Assembly (NCBI GenBank): GCA_013001965.1
Contig: JABDLA010000054.1
Span: 1-39,163 of the forward strand
Direction of reading: 5' to 3'
DNA length: 39,163 nucleotides
Origin: Flavobacteriaceae bacterium
GTDB lineage: Bacteria > Bacteroidota > Bacteroidia > Flavobacteriales > Flavobacteriaceae
Part shown: positions 1 through 8,752 of the stretch, piece after piece
Position numbering within the stretch: position 1 is the first letter of the stretch
Layout: every line of letters starts with the position of its first letter
Made by a program: the position numbers and the translations under genes
The notes under the pieces: generated by a model
What the model saw: only the letters and a program-made list of their open reading frames with translations
The model's database searches: none
What the model was told of the DNA's origin: nothing

Positions 1-3000
1 TAGGAACTGTGGCATTCGGACAAACCTCAAAATCAAAATTATCGTCAAAGGATGTCACCGGGATATCATTAACAATTAAATTGAAACTTGTGGTCGCAAA
101 ACAATCAAAGGCCTGGTTGCTCTCAACCCTCGCATATATAAGTTCCGGATTAGAGGTATTCACGTATGGAGAACTTAATGGGTTGGCTCCAGTTTCAGCC
201 TCGGCCTGATTTGAATGATAACTTACGCTGAATAAACTATCATCCTGGCCATCTAATATGAAGGAGGAATGACTATCAAGATCGAAACTTTCTACGCCAT
301 CCCGAGATGAATCATCGCACAATTCAAAATCAACAGATGTAGCGGTTGGTGTTGGTCCCGAAATGATCAGGTCAAAGGAGGTTGTTGTGAAACATCCCGA
401 ACCCGAATTTACCGCATCCACATCTTCTACACGCGCATATATTGTTTGAGGATTACTTATATTGAAATATGGTGATGATAAAGCGTTGATTCCTGCTTGT
501 GCATCAGCCAGTGACAAATGATAAGTGACGACAAAATCTGAAGGGCTCTGAGACCCTAAGATTCCATTGGTTTGCGATTCGAGATCGAAATCTTCAACAT
601 TATCGCCGGTGGGGTCATCGCAGGTGACAATGTCATCTACGGGGTTTGCATTCGCGTCATTATAAAATGTGACAATTATCGTATCCTGAGCTTGTACATC
701 ACATTGTTCATCATAAACAATTACAGTATAGCTGTCAGATTCAGTGACCGTTAATGAATCACCCGTTTCACCATCGATTATAAATCCGTTTTGATACCAT
801 TCATAGACATCGGCAAATGGCGAATCTGCAGTTATGGTATAATCAGGAAACCCACACAATTGCTGATCTTCTCCAAGATCGACTTCAATTTCAGCGGTAA
901 TTGAACCTGCTCCGGGATCGCCCAGATTAGTCTGCTGAATTTGAATGACACCCGATTGATTAGAAAAGTTAGTGACTAAAAGCACATATATTTCACCTGC
1001 CAGGGCATTGTCTATAGTCATATTTTCTACAGAAGCAGGATCATAGCTGCAGTCGACAATATTTCCAAAGGGGTAAAAATTAGGATTACTAGTATTATTA
1101 GGACAAGTAGGGCAGTCCACCAAAAGGTCTAAAGCACAATAATCGGTTTGATTATCGAAAGGCCCCCATAAAACAAAATCAACATCGAGAGGTGTTCCAA
1201 TAGGATTACCGTTAGCATCGAAATTGGTATTTTGAACAATTTGGATCTCTATAACTCCGGGATCTCCAATTTGAATAACGTTCCAGGACGGATTCGGAAT
1301 TGTACCCAGGCATGCTACATCCTGGCTATTAGGAAGGCCAATCACATTATTCCCAACCAAGGCACCACCTTGAACACAGAAATTCGCGGCATTTTCACAA
1401 ATCGTATTACTTGGCGCTTCCCTGATACAAAGATCGAAATTACTGGTTTCAGGAATAGATCCAGCTGAAAAAACCCGAACATAATAGGTGTTTCCAACGA
1501 CCAATTGAGGCGTAATGCTAGCCACATTATCAGAGCAGTAAAGCTCTACAAGTGACCCACAGCTACCCTCATAAACGGCATGGTCAAGGTTGGTCGTTCC
1601 TCCTGTTATATTCAATATCGAAACAAACTGAACATCATTCAAAGCGATAAATTCAAACCAAACATCATCATCAGGATCTCCTGTACATGTTCCGGATGGT
1701 ACTCCGGAGTCTGAAGCGGCTATGATAGACCCTGGATTAAGCAGGGCGCAAGTATCATCGTCATTGACATTGGCAACGAATGCACCATCACAATTATCAT
1801 TGTCTGGCGGACAGGCCAATTGTTGTATCGGTCCACTATTTATAATACAATTAGGATCATCGTCATTAGCAACTGTAATTATGATATCGGTCAAAAATGG
1901 ATAAGGCCCAAACTGAGTTGTCCCCGTGGTAGTTACCTGAACCGGTGTACTGCCTTGATTGTCGGAAATGGTTAATGATACAGCATCACCCAAACTTGTG
2001 ATTTCCACATCGATCAAAAACTGATCGCCGTTATCGCAGTCATCAACCACCAAATAATTAGCCGTTTGGGGAATACAAGTTGCACATGATACCGAAAAAT
2101 CCCATTCCAGTCTTGATCCCGACTGACAACTTACCGAACCATCGCTATCGACTTCCAAGAACATAGAATCGCCGGTAGATTGGAATACCAATCCTGTAAA
2201 ATCCTGAATGCCATCGACATTATTATTAAATAAGACGGCTCCTGTATTATCAGGCCCGTCGTAGATCGTTAAGTCGTCAAAAAATCCTTCAATTGTTCCT
2301 GAATTAAAGGCAATTCGTAATGGGCTTCCATCGGTTGAGCTAAAAAGCCAGGTGGTTGTATCATTATTACCATAGCAGTATAAAATATCTACAGGTCCAA
2401 CTGCACAATCAACCAGATTTAAAACACATTGATCTTGAGTTAAGGACGAACTTGTTAATGTGCAATTAGCATCATCATCGTTGGCTACGGTTATCACAAC
2501 ATCCGTATTATTTGGAAACGGCCCAAAAGTAAATTGGCCTGTTGCATTTGTGTTTTGCGGTGTACTTCCCTGGTTATCAGAAATAGTAATTGAAGTAGCT
2601 GATCCGAGATCGGTGAGATCAACGTCCACAAAAAATTGAGGGCCGTTTATACAATCTTCATCAATTGTATACGAAGCTACCGGATTCACACAAGTGGCAC
2701 ATGCTACTGTAAAGTCCCATTCTAATCTTGAACCCGATTGACAACTTACAGATCCATCACTATCAACTTCCATAAATAAGGAATCGCCTGTTGAATCAAA
2801 TACGAGGCCTGTAAAATCTTGAATACCATCAGTATTATTATTAAAAAGTACCGGTGAGGCATTGTTCGGACCATCATAAATGGTAAGGTCATCAAAGAAA
2901 CCTTCTATCGTCCCCGAATTGAAACTTATTCTAACCGGACTTCCATCCGATGAGGTAAACAACCAGGAAGTCGTATCGTTGTTTCCATAGCAATAGTTGA

Positions 3001-3709
3001 ATTGTAAAGGGGGTTGTGTACAGTCAACTGTATTTAAAACACATTGATCCTGAGTTAAGGAAGAGCTTGTTAAAACGCAGTTACTGTCGTCATCATTGGC
3101 GACAGTTATGATCACATTAGTGTTATTAACAAATGGTCCAAAAGAAAACAGGCCAATCGCTGATGTGGTCTGAGCTGTACTTCCCTGATTATCTGAAATC
3201 GTTATGGAAGTTGCCGAACCCAAATCGGTTAAGTCTACATCCACAAAAAACTGTGGCCCATTCAGGCAGTCTTCAGTAACCGTATAAGTAGCAACCGGAT
3301 TTACACAAGTGGCGCAGGCCACATCAAAATTCCATTCTAAGCGCGCACCTGACGTACAGCTGACCGAACCATCACTATCAACTTCAAGAAATAGGGAATC
3401 TCCGCTTGAATCAAAAGTTAAGCCTGTAAAATCCTGAATGCCATCTGTATTATTATTAAACAGTACAGGAGCAGTATTGTCCGTACCATCGTATATTGTA
3501 AGATCGTCAAAAAATCCTTCAATAGTACCTGCACTAAAGGTAATTCTTAATAGACTACCATCATTCGAAGTGAACAACCAGGTCGTTGTGTCATTATTAC
3601 CGTAGCAATATGTGGTATTTACCGGGGTTCCATTACAATCGACAGAAGTTTGTGCATTTAAATGAATGAAAAATAACAAGAAGACTATTAAAAATGTAAT
3701 TTTTTTCAT
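1..3709 (-). CDS. Large modular secreted adhesin, T9SS-type (3' end outside window)
   Basis: The minus-strand frame starting at ATG 3709-3707 stays open to the window edge (at least 1236 codons). I checked most of it for stops and found none. It begins with a signal peptide (MKKITFLIVFLLF..LNAQ). Next come three consecutive units of exactly 205 residues (about 22-227, 228-432, 433-637). Each has a CUB-like half (YCYGNNDTT..W, FFDDLTIYDG, LEVDSDGSVSC) and a second beta-rich half (DNQGST, VANDDD..C). A module with DPDDDVWFEF and GNTYYVRV follows (about 638-780). Then comes a module with DVDFVLWGPF and DCSYDP (about 780-937), an Ig-like piece (LCGFPDYTITADS, about 940-1010), and two or more repeats with CDD..DG.E.FDL. 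This architecture is usual for flavobacterial gliding/T9SS type B cargo, so a CHU_C-type sorting domain is expected beyond the edge; that is inference. Ligand unknown. Confidence 0.85.
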   Translation of the reverse strand, partial: MKKITFLIVFLLFFIHLNAQTSVDCNGTPVNTTYCYGNNDTTTWLFTSNDGSLLRITFSAGTIEGFFDDLTIYDGTDNTAPVLFNNNTDGIQDFTGLTFDSSGDSLFLEVDSDGSVSCTSGARLEWNFDVACATCVNPVATYTVTEDCLNGPQFFVDVDLTDLGSATSITISDNQGSTAQTTSAIGLFSFGPFVNNTNVIITVANDDDSNCVLTSSSLTQDQCVLNTVDCTQPPLQFNYCYGNNDTTSWLFTSSDGSPVRISFNSGTIEGFFDDLTIYDGPNNASPVLFNNNTDGIQDFTGLVFDSTGDSLFMEVDSDGSVSCQSGSRLEWDFTVACATCVNPVASYTIDEDCINGPQFFVDVDLTDLGSATSITISDNQGSTPQNTNATGQFTFGPFPNNTDVVITVANDDDANCTLTSSSLTQDQCVLNLVDCAVGPVDILYCYGNNDTTTWLFSSTDGSPLRIAFNSGTIEGFFDDLTIYDGPDNTGAVLFNNNVDGIQDFTGLVFQSTGDSMFLEVDSDGSVSCQSGSRLEWDFSVSCATCIPQTANYLVVDDCDNGDQFLIDVEITSLGDAVSLTISDNQGSTPVQVTTTGTTQFGPYPFLTDIIITVANDDDPNCIINSGPIQQLACPPDNDNCDGAFVANVNDDDTCALLNPGSIIAASDSGVPSGTCTGDPDDDVWFEFIALNDVQFVSILNITGGTTNLDHAVYEGSCGSLVELYCSDNVASITPQLVVGNTYYVRVFSAGSIPETSNFDLCIREAPSNTICENAANFCVQGGALVGNNVIGLPNSQDVACLGTIPNPSWNVIQIGDPGVIEIQIVQNTNFDANGNPIGTPLDVDFVLWGPFDNQTDYCALDLLVDCPTCPNNTSNPNFYPFGNIVDCSYDPASVENMTIDNALAGEIYVLLVTNFSNQSGVIQIQQTNLGDPGAGSITAEIEVDLGEDQQLCGFPDYTITADSPFADVYEWYQNGFIIDGETGDSLTVTESDSYTVIVYDEQCDVQAQDTIIVTFYNDANANPVDDIVTCDDPTGDNVEDFDLESQTNGILGSQSPSDFVVTYHLSLADAQAGINALSSPYFNISNPQTIYARVEDVDAVNSGSGCFTTTSFDLIISGPTPTATSVDFELCDDSSRDGVESFDLDSHSSFILDGQDDSLFSVSYHSNQAEAETGANPLSSPYVNTSNPELIYARVESNQAFDCFATTSFNLIVNDIPVTSFDDNFDFEVCPNATVP

Positions 3710-3893
3710 TGGTCGCTGGTGTTGATGTTAATACTTGAGTTCAATAGTATTATACCGAAACTCAAAGTTTCTTTATCACCATAACTTTATTTAAACAGCA
3801 ACATGTTCAATAATTAGGAAGAATGAGAAGAATAAGAGGGAAATCGAAGATAAAAAAAATGCATCTCAACCTATCTTTTGATATCTTTTAATA

Positions 3894-3914
3894 GATAAAA
3901 CCCCCCTTTTTATC
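3894..3914. other. Small hairpin with C6 loop
   Basis: GATAAAA (3894-3900) and TTTTATC (3908-3914) form a 7-bp inverted repeat around a CCCCCCT loop. It lies between the endonuclease-like gene and the adhesin start, both on the minus strand. Function is not evident. It could protect a 3' end or be a homopolymeric slippage site. Confidence 0.35.
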
Positions 3915-3934
3915 GACTAACTGTGAAAGTGAGT

Positions 3935-3958
3935 AAGGCTTTTAATTAGCCTTTTTTT
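3935..3958 (+). terminator. Terminator-like hairpin overlapping the 3' end of the 3946 gene
   Basis: AAGGCT and AGCCTT pair around a seven-base loop, and a run of T follows on the plus strand. The only adjacent gene ending here is on the minus strand, where the hairpin lacks a downstream T run. It may therefore act mainly on antisense transcription, or only as a 3' stabiliser of the minus transcript. Confidence 0.35.
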
Positions 3959-4917
3959 AGTAGAAGATATACTGGGAAATGATCACTATAACCGCCTTTA
4001 TATTTTAGTCCCACGTAAGTCCTGAACGGATTTCCTTTATATTTTCCTTTGAACTGCTTAAGAAAATGTTTATCAAAGATATTTGCCCGGGAAAAACTAT
4101 GCTTCTCAGGGCCATATTCAAAGAAATTCGTACTAAACAGAATTTGATCAAATAAATTCCAATTGGACCTATGGTTTGTGCTTCCTCGAAAATAAGAAAT
4201 CAAAGATTCCATAGGGTTGTACAGATCTTCATTATTTACGAGTTGTTTAATGCTTTTACATTTGGGGTCATCGTTAAAATCACCCATCACAATGATCTTT
4301 GCCTCGGGATCTTCACTCTTGATATTCGCGATTGCCTCCAATAGCTTATTAGATGCCGTAAGGCGTTTATTTTCAGATTCTTCTGCGCCATCACGTCTTG
4401 AAGGCCAGTGATTGACCAGGATATGAATGTGTTCGTTATGTAAAATGCCCTTGACGTATAATATGTCTCTCGTGTGATCCCTGGATCCATCTTCATCATA
4501 CAATTCAATCCCATAAATTTCAGAGGCAGTTACTTGAAAATGGTCTTTGTTAAAAATTAAGGCTGTGTCAATGCCGCGTTCATCAGGAGAATCGTAATGG
4601 ACAAGATCAAAATTGTGCTCTTTCAAAAATTTTGATTCTAAAAGGTCTTCAACTACGGTTTGATTCTCAACTTCAGCCAAACCAACGATAACCGGTAATT
4701 TTTTGGTTGATTTTACACCGATCTGAGCAATGGTATATCCCAACTTCCTGATTTTTTTCTGATATCGTTTATTGGTCCATCGTCGTGCAGAATCGGGAAG
4801 AAAATCATCATCCCTTGTATGAATATCATCCTGTGTATCAAAGAGATTCTCAAGATTATAGAATGCTATTGTAAAATAGTCATTCTTGTCGCGCTTCTTA
4901 CCTTTGTTTTTCGACAT
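3946..4917 (-). CDS. Endonuclease/exonuclease/phosphatase family protein
   Basis: A 323-residue protein of the metal-dependent EEP (DNase I-like) fold. Visible landmarks in order are NLENLFD (about 21-27), GLAEVENQ with the metal-binding Glu (E82), NHWPSRRDG, VMGDFNDDP and the terminal YSDHFPVYL with the catalytic-type Asp-His. The family hydrolyses phosphodiesters in nucleic acids or lipids; the substrate cannot be told. The open frame extends to an ATG at 5019. I chose ATG 4917 because family similarity starts just after it and a TACTTTTG promoter box (4967-4974) lies inside the extension. If 5019 or an internal ATG were used, the extra hydrophobic N-terminus could be an export signal. Divergent from hflX. 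Confidence 0.85.
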   Translation of the reverse strand: MSKNKGKKRDKNDYFTIAFYNLENLFDTQDDIHTRDDDFLPDSARRWTNKRYQKKIRKLGYTIAQIGVKSTKKLPVIVGLAEVENQTVVEDLLESKFLKEHNFDLVHYDSPDERGIDTALIFNKDHFQVTASEIYGIELYDEDGSRDHTRDILYVKGILHNEHIHILVNHWPSRRDGAEESENKRLTASNKLLEAIANIKSEDPEAKIIVMGDFNDDPKCKSIKQLVNNEDLYNPMESLISYFRGSTNHRSNWNLFDQILFSTNFFEYGPEKHSFSRANIFDKHFLKQFKGKYKGNPFRTYVGLKYKGGYSDHFPVYLLLKKG

Positions 4918-4966
4918 AAATTGTTCAAAGTTGAAATTTAGTACATGAAAACATGCAATGCAGGGC

Positions 4967-5000
4967 CAAAAGTAATAAAATCTTATCAGCATCTTTTCAA
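4967..5000 (-). promoter_or_regulatory. Promoter of the EEP gene
   Basis: On the minus strand TACTTTTG (4974-4967) matches the Bacteroidota -7 element TAnnTTTG. A TTG lies about 23 bases upstream (5000-4998). Transcription would start about 45 bases before ATG 4917, supporting that start. Confidence 0.45.
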
Positions 5001-5080
5001 TGTGATAACCAATTTTCATTTAGCGTGATCAATCCATGCACTACTCCAGAGTTATGCCTGAAATACGATTTTCAATTTCG

Positions 5081-5088
5081 TACATTTG
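5081..5088 (+). promoter_or_regulatory. -7 promoter element of hflX
   Basis: TACATTTG is an exact match to TAnnTTTG, 17 bases before the hflX ATG. No convincing -33 TTTG is seen at the expected distance. Confidence 0.5.
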
Positions 5089-5105
5089 CAATTCAATAAT
5101 TATAG

Positions 5106-6317
5106 ATGATTGAGAAGAAGGATACATCGCTCGAAAAGGTGGTTTTGGTGGGCATAATTACCAAGGCTCAGGATATTGAAAAATCGAAGGAATATCTTGA
5201 TGAACTTGAGTTTCTAACCTTTACCGCAGGAGGAGAGGTCGTGAAGCGATTTACTCAGAAATTAGATATGCCAAATCCGAAAACCTTTATCGGATCAGGG
5301 AAAATACAGGATGTAGAGCAATACATTAAGGATAATGAAGTAGGCACCGCAATTTTTGACGACGAACTTTCACCGGCTCAGGAACGTAATATTAGCAAGA
5401 TATTAGATTGTAAGGTTCTGGATCGCACCAATTTGATCCTCGATATTTTTGCGCAACGGGCAAAAACAAGTTACGCGAGAACCCAGGTTGAATTAGCGCA
5501 ATGTGAATACTTATTGCCGCGCTTAAAAGGAATGTGGACGCACCTTGAACGACAAAAAGGGGGTATTGGGCTCCGTGGTCCGGGTGAAACTGAGATTGAA
5601 ACGGACCGTAGGATCGTTCGGGATAAGATTTCCTTATTGAAAGAGAAGATCAAAAAGATCGATAAACAGATGTCGGTTCAACGAGGAAATCGCGGGCAAA
5701 TGGTTCGCGTGGCACTGGTTGGCTATACCAATGTGGGGAAATCAACCCTTATGAATGTCATCAGTAAATCGGAGGTTTTCGCAGAGAATAAACTTTTTGC
5801 AACCTTAGATACGACAGTGAGAAAAGTGGTTATAAAGAACTTGCCATTTTTAATGAGCGATACCGTTGGATTCATTCGAAAATTACCAACACAATTGGTG
5901 GAGTCCTTCAAAAGTACCCTGGATGAAGTTAGGGAGGCCGATTTGCTACTGCATGTTGTTGACATTTCTCATCCTAATTTTGAAGAACATATCGAGTCAG
6001 TAAATAACATCCTGGCTGAAATAGAGTGCCAGGACAAGCCAACCATAATGGTGTTTAATAAAATTGATAAATATAAGCCTGAACCCTATGATGAAACCGA
6101 TTTGGTCATAGAGCGCAGCAAGGCAAATTATTCTCTTGAGGAATGGAAAAAGACCTGGATGGCACATGAGGGAAACAGCTTATTTATTTCGGCATTGAAT
6201 AAAGAAAACCTCGATCAGTTTAAACGCACTGTTTATGATGAGGTCAGGAAAATTCATATTTCACGCTTTCCCTACAATCACTTCCTATATCCTGATTATG
6301 ACGAAAATCATGCATAA
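5106..6317 (+). CDS. hflX: GTPase HflX
   Basis: A 403-residue ribosome-associated GTPase that splits stalled or hibernating 70S ribosomes in characterised relatives. The N-terminal HflX domain shows FIGSGK (61-66), FDDELSPAQ (84-92), the invariant glycine-rich loop GGIGLRGPGETE (152-163), and the basic coiled helix after it. The G domain has G1 GYTNVGKST (206-214), G2 TLDTT (233-237), G3 DTVGF (252-256) and G4 NKID (318-321). All nucleotide-binding motifs are intact. A C-terminal extension of normal flavobacterial length follows. It is a single gene with its own promoter box and a shared terminator after it; the facing gene is the DUF3078 protein. Confidence 0.97.
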   Translation: MIEKKDTSLEKVVLVGIITKAQDIEKSKEYLDELEFLTFTAGGEVVKRFTQKLDMPNPKTFIGSGKIQDVEQYIKDNEVGTAIFDDELSPAQERNISKILDCKVLDRTNLILDIFAQRAKTSYARTQVELAQCEYLLPRLKGMWTHLERQKGGIGLRGPGETEIETDRRIVRDKISLLKEKIKKIDKQMSVQRGNRGQMVRVALVGYTNVGKSTLMNVISKSEVFAENKLFATLDTTVRKVVIKNLPFLMSDTVGFIRKLPTQLVESFKSTLDEVREADLLLHVVDISHPNFEEHIESVNNILAEIECQDKPTIMVFNKIDKYKPEPYDETDLVIERSKANYSLEEWKKTWMAHEGNSLFISALNKENLDQFKRTVYDEVRKIHISRFPYNHFLYPDYDENHA

Positions 6318-6345
6318 AAAAACCCGCCATTTGGCAGGTTTTTAT
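6316..6345. terminator. Bidirectional terminator between hflX and the DUF3078 gene
   Basis: AAAACCCGCC and GGCAGGTTTT form a stem around ATTT with A and T runs on both sides. Pairing is complete with one G-T wobble on the minus strand and has one mismatch on the plus strand. It therefore probably serves both converging genes and works best for the minus one. Confidence 0.8.
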
Positions 6346-6360
6346 AATTTTTATTAGTGA

Positions 6361-7296
6361 TTAAAACGAGTAGTTCAATCCAAACAACCAATACGATTGT
6401 AATTCATTGTCCACGTCATCAAAACCAGGTAGCATGATCACATCTCCAGGTAAATTATTTAACGTATAATTTAACGCTTCTTGATGATTTTGTCTTAATC
6501 CAAATTCAAAACCAAGTCCGATACCTTTCCAGAGTGTATAACCAAATGAATTGATCCATGTCCAGTTGGAAAGATTACTTGACTCATAACTTTGGAATGT
6601 TGAAAAGTTAGTTTTAAAGTTAATAGCTCCAATTTTTCTGGTATAATCAGCTACGATTTTCGCACCTAATGATGAATTAAAAACGGTATCACCACTACTA
6701 AAAACGAAATTATAGTTTAATGGATGAATAACAACCACCAAATCGGTTATTGGTGTCCAGGTTGCTCCAACACCAAGATCCAAATATCCGGGATCGTTAA
6801 AGTTATCAAGAAGGGTCGATCGATATTCTCCAAATACCGAAGCTGCCCAATTATCACTTAGTTTTCTTCCGTATAATGACGAAATACCAAATACATCAGT
6901 GACAGGATCAAACGAATCACTGTCTGTGTCAATATCCTTATTGTCATTTTTAACCCATCCAACATTGATGTTGGCTGAATTTCTCCAGAAATCTTTTTCA
7001 CGATCTAAATTGGCAAATCCGTTAAAAGTGATACCAATATTTCCACCGGAGTTATTGATTGCATTTCTCGAATACCAATTATTAAAGCCGGAGATATTGG
7101 CCCCAATTGTACCAAAAGCACCGGTTTCCCAGCCTGGAAGCGCATCTATTTGTGCCTGAATGGCATCAGCTTCAGCTTGGACAGCATCAGCCTCGGCCTG
7201 TTTTGCTGCTTTTTGAGACTCGAGTTCTTCCTTGGTTTGAGCGTTTACCGCAACCAAACCGAAAAGTAATGTAACTACTAAAAATAATTTTTTCAT
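6361..7296 (-). CDS. DUF3078 family outer-membrane beta-barrel protein
   Basis: A 311-residue exported protein: signal peptide MKKLFLVVTLLFGLVAVNAQ, then a short alanine/glutamate-rich coiled segment (about 20-52, repeating AEADA[VI]QA), then a DUF3078-type region rich in alternating aromatic beta strands (GTIGANISGFNNWYSR, FGISSLYGRKLSDNW). It ends in a typical outer-membrane strand, WLFGLNYSF. The family is widespread in Bacteroidota and its function is unknown. An outer-membrane barrel is inferred from the strand pattern and terminal Phe. It has a consensus promoter of its own. Confidence 0.88.
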   Translation of the reverse strand: MKKLFLVVTLLFGLVAVNAQTKEELESQKAAKQAEADAVQAEADAIQAQIDALPGWETGAFGTIGANISGFNNWYSRNAINNSGGNIGITFNGFANLDREKDFWRNSANINVGWVKNDNKDIDTDSDSFDPVTDVFGISSLYGRKLSDNWAASVFGEYRSTLLDNFNDPGYLDLGVGATWTPITDLVVVIHPLNYNFVFSSGDTVFNSSLGAKIVADYTRKIGAINFKTNFSTFQSYESSNLSNWTWINSFGYTLWKGIGLGFEFGLRQNHQEALNYTLNNLPGDVIMLPGFDDVDNELQSYWLFGLNYSF

Positions 7297-7319
7297 TTTT
7301 TAAATTTTTTTAAGGTTGG

Positions 7320-7351
7320 CAAATATAGAATTTTATTCATATCAGCACAAA
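7320..7351 (-). promoter_or_regulatory. Consensus promoter of the DUF3078 gene
   Basis: On the minus strand TTTG (7351-7348), a 20-base spacer and TATATTTG (7327-7320) match the Bacteroidota housekeeping consensus exactly. The ATG is about 24 bases further on. Confidence 0.75.
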
Positions 7352-7432
7352 AATCCTTATAGGTTTAAAGTAAATTGTGATTTCTTTTTTGACACTGAAA
7401 ATTGATAAAAGTCACCCTATTAGGCGATTATT

Positions 7433-7951
7433 TTATGAATTCCTGGAAGAAGATTTGAATAATGGTACCGAAGAGCAGGCCTCACCATACATTATGGACC
7501 GGGCCACGGGCTTTAATTTATTGGTTAACATGGTATAAGCATTATCAGGCACAGGTTTATTGGAGCAGCCTTTAATGATGATAGGCTTATTAACATAAGG
7601 CTTTGTGTCAATTTCATTAATAATGTCCTGATAAATAGAGGTTTCGAGTGCTTCGAGATCACCCACGATAATTTTTTTTGCAAAAGGTTCTAAGTGAACA
7701 GTAAGTAACATGAATGCCCAGGACGGAACGATAGCATCGGTACTGCAAAACAAGGCCATATAATCATCCTGATGATTAGACCAATTGTACGAAAGCGCTC
7801 TTTGCCTGAACTCTTTTTCACGAAGTACTAAGCCTTCAAATAACCAATCTTTAATATCAAAAAGGACTCTTTTCCCTTCAGGATAATAATCCTCGAGATC
7901 GATGGTCATGAGTTTGCTATTCGCAACACGATTTATGATGTCTTCTGCCAT
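7433..7951 (-). CDS. DUF2480 family protein, last gene of the suf operon
   Basis: A 172-residue cytoplasmic protein (no signal or membrane segment) that I recognise as the Bacteroidota DUF2480 family. Landmarks are DLEDYYP (18-24), FDIKDWLFEGLVLREKEFR, the central VPSWAFMLL, and a C-terminal KGCSNKPVPDNAYTML with a conserved-looking Cys. It starts 3 bases after the DUF59 gene stops, so it is translated from the suf transcript. Its place in the operon suggests an accessory role in Fe-S assembly or use. No biochemical function is established to my knowledge. No clear terminator is visible after it. Confidence 0.85.
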   Translation of the reverse strand: MAEDIINRVANSKLMTIDLEDYYPEGKRVLFDIKDWLFEGLVLREKEFRQRALSYNWSNHQDDYMALFCSTDAIVPSWAFMLLTVHLEPFAKKIIVGDLEALETSIYQDIINEIDTKPYVNKPIIIKGCSNKPVPDNAYTMLTNKLKPVARSIMYGEACSSVPLFKSSSRNS

Positions 7952-7954
7952 GGT

Positions 7955-8281
7955 TTAGAGCATTCCGAGTTCCAATTTTGCTTCATCACTCATAAGGTCC
8001 TGACTCCAGGGTGGATCGAAGGTTATTTCTACCTCGGCATCTTTAACCTCATTCAGAGACTTTACCTTTTCTTCGACCTCAAGTGGCAGGGTTTCTGCCA
8101 CCGGACAATTTGGAGTAGTCAAGGTCATAAGAATCTTAACTTCAAAGTCCTCATTGACCAGGACATCATATATCAATCCAAGCTCATAGATATCAACCGG
8201 GATCTCCGGATCAAAAATGGTTTTTAAAACACGGACTATTTTTTCGCCCAGGGCGTTAACGTCTATTTCTGTTGTATTCAT
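7955..8281 (-). CDS. SUF-associated DUF59/MIP18 family Fe-S assembly protein (SufT-like)
   Basis: A 108-residue single-domain DUF59 (MIP18/PaaD-like) protein. Landmarks are DPEIPVDIYELGLIYDV (24-40), the TTPNCP motif with the conserved Cys (C59), and a C-terminal FDPPWSQDLMSDEAKLELG. Relatives (SufT, eukaryotic CIA2) help deliver or mature Fe-S clusters. Its ATG overlaps the sufE stop as ATGA (8281-8278), indicating translational coupling. Confidence 0.92.
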   Translation of the reverse strand: MNTTEIDVNALGEKIVRVLKTIFDPEIPVDIYELGLIYDVLVNEDFEVKILMTLTTPNCPVAETLPLEVEEKVKSLNEVKDAEVEITFDPPWSQDLMSDEAKLELGML

Positions 8282-8703
8282 TTGCTCAGTTGTGTTTGAT
8301 ATGCAATTGCATATAGTTTCAATTGTTTTATCATACTTACCAATCCATTTGCACGGGTTGGCGACAAATGCTCTTTCAATCCAATTTCATCAATAAAATC
8401 GGTTTCAGCATCTATTATATCTTGAGGCGATTGATTGGAAAATACCCTGATCAAGATCGCAATAATTCCTTTTGTAATTATGGCATCGCTATCGGCCGTG
8501 AAAATGACCTTATTATCATGCATCTCGGCATGTAACCATACTTTACTTTGACAGCCTTTAATAAGATTATCATCTGTTTTAAAACGATCATCTATCAATG
8601 GTAGTGTTTTTCCAAGTTCGATCATATACTCATAACGCTGCATCCAGTCGTCAAACATGGCAAACTCATCAATTAACTCATTTTGTATCTCGGTTATGCT
8701 CAC
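8278..8703 (-). CDS. sufE: Sulfur acceptor SufE, GTG start
   Basis: SufE takes persulfide sulfur from SufS and passes it to SufB. From GTG 8703 the protein has 141 residues with the acceptor Cys in IKGCQSKVW (C51), preceded by FDDWMQRYEYMIELGK and followed by the typical SDAIITKGIIAILIRVFS and LSPTRANGL. The open frame continues upstream to 8802, into sufS, but those extra residues (Cys-rich, HDSVILSDCCC) are not SufE-like. The first in-family residues, SITEIQNELIDEF, follow the GTG directly. Forty-nine bases separate it from the sufS stop. Confidence 0.93.
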   Translation of the reverse strand: MSITEIQNELIDEFAMFDDWMQRYEYMIELGKTLPLIDDRFKTDDNLIKGCQSKVWLHAEMHDNKVIFTADSDAIITKGIIAILIRVFSNQSPQDIIDAETDFIDEIGLKEHLSPTRANGLVSMIKQLKLYAIAYQTQLSK

Positions 8704-8752
8704 AGTTTTATTTTTAGTAAAAGTACAACAACAATCACTCAAAATCACAGAA

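Noticed and set aside
572-1904. Plus-strand open frames of 60-78 codons in 1-3700
   Set aside because: They lie antisense within the continuous adhesin frame, have no promoter box, and encode low-complexity shadow sequences.
4918-5019. N-terminal extension of the endonuclease-like protein
   Set aside because: The extension contains a promoter box and no family similarity; start moved to 4917, though an export signal cannot be fully excluded.
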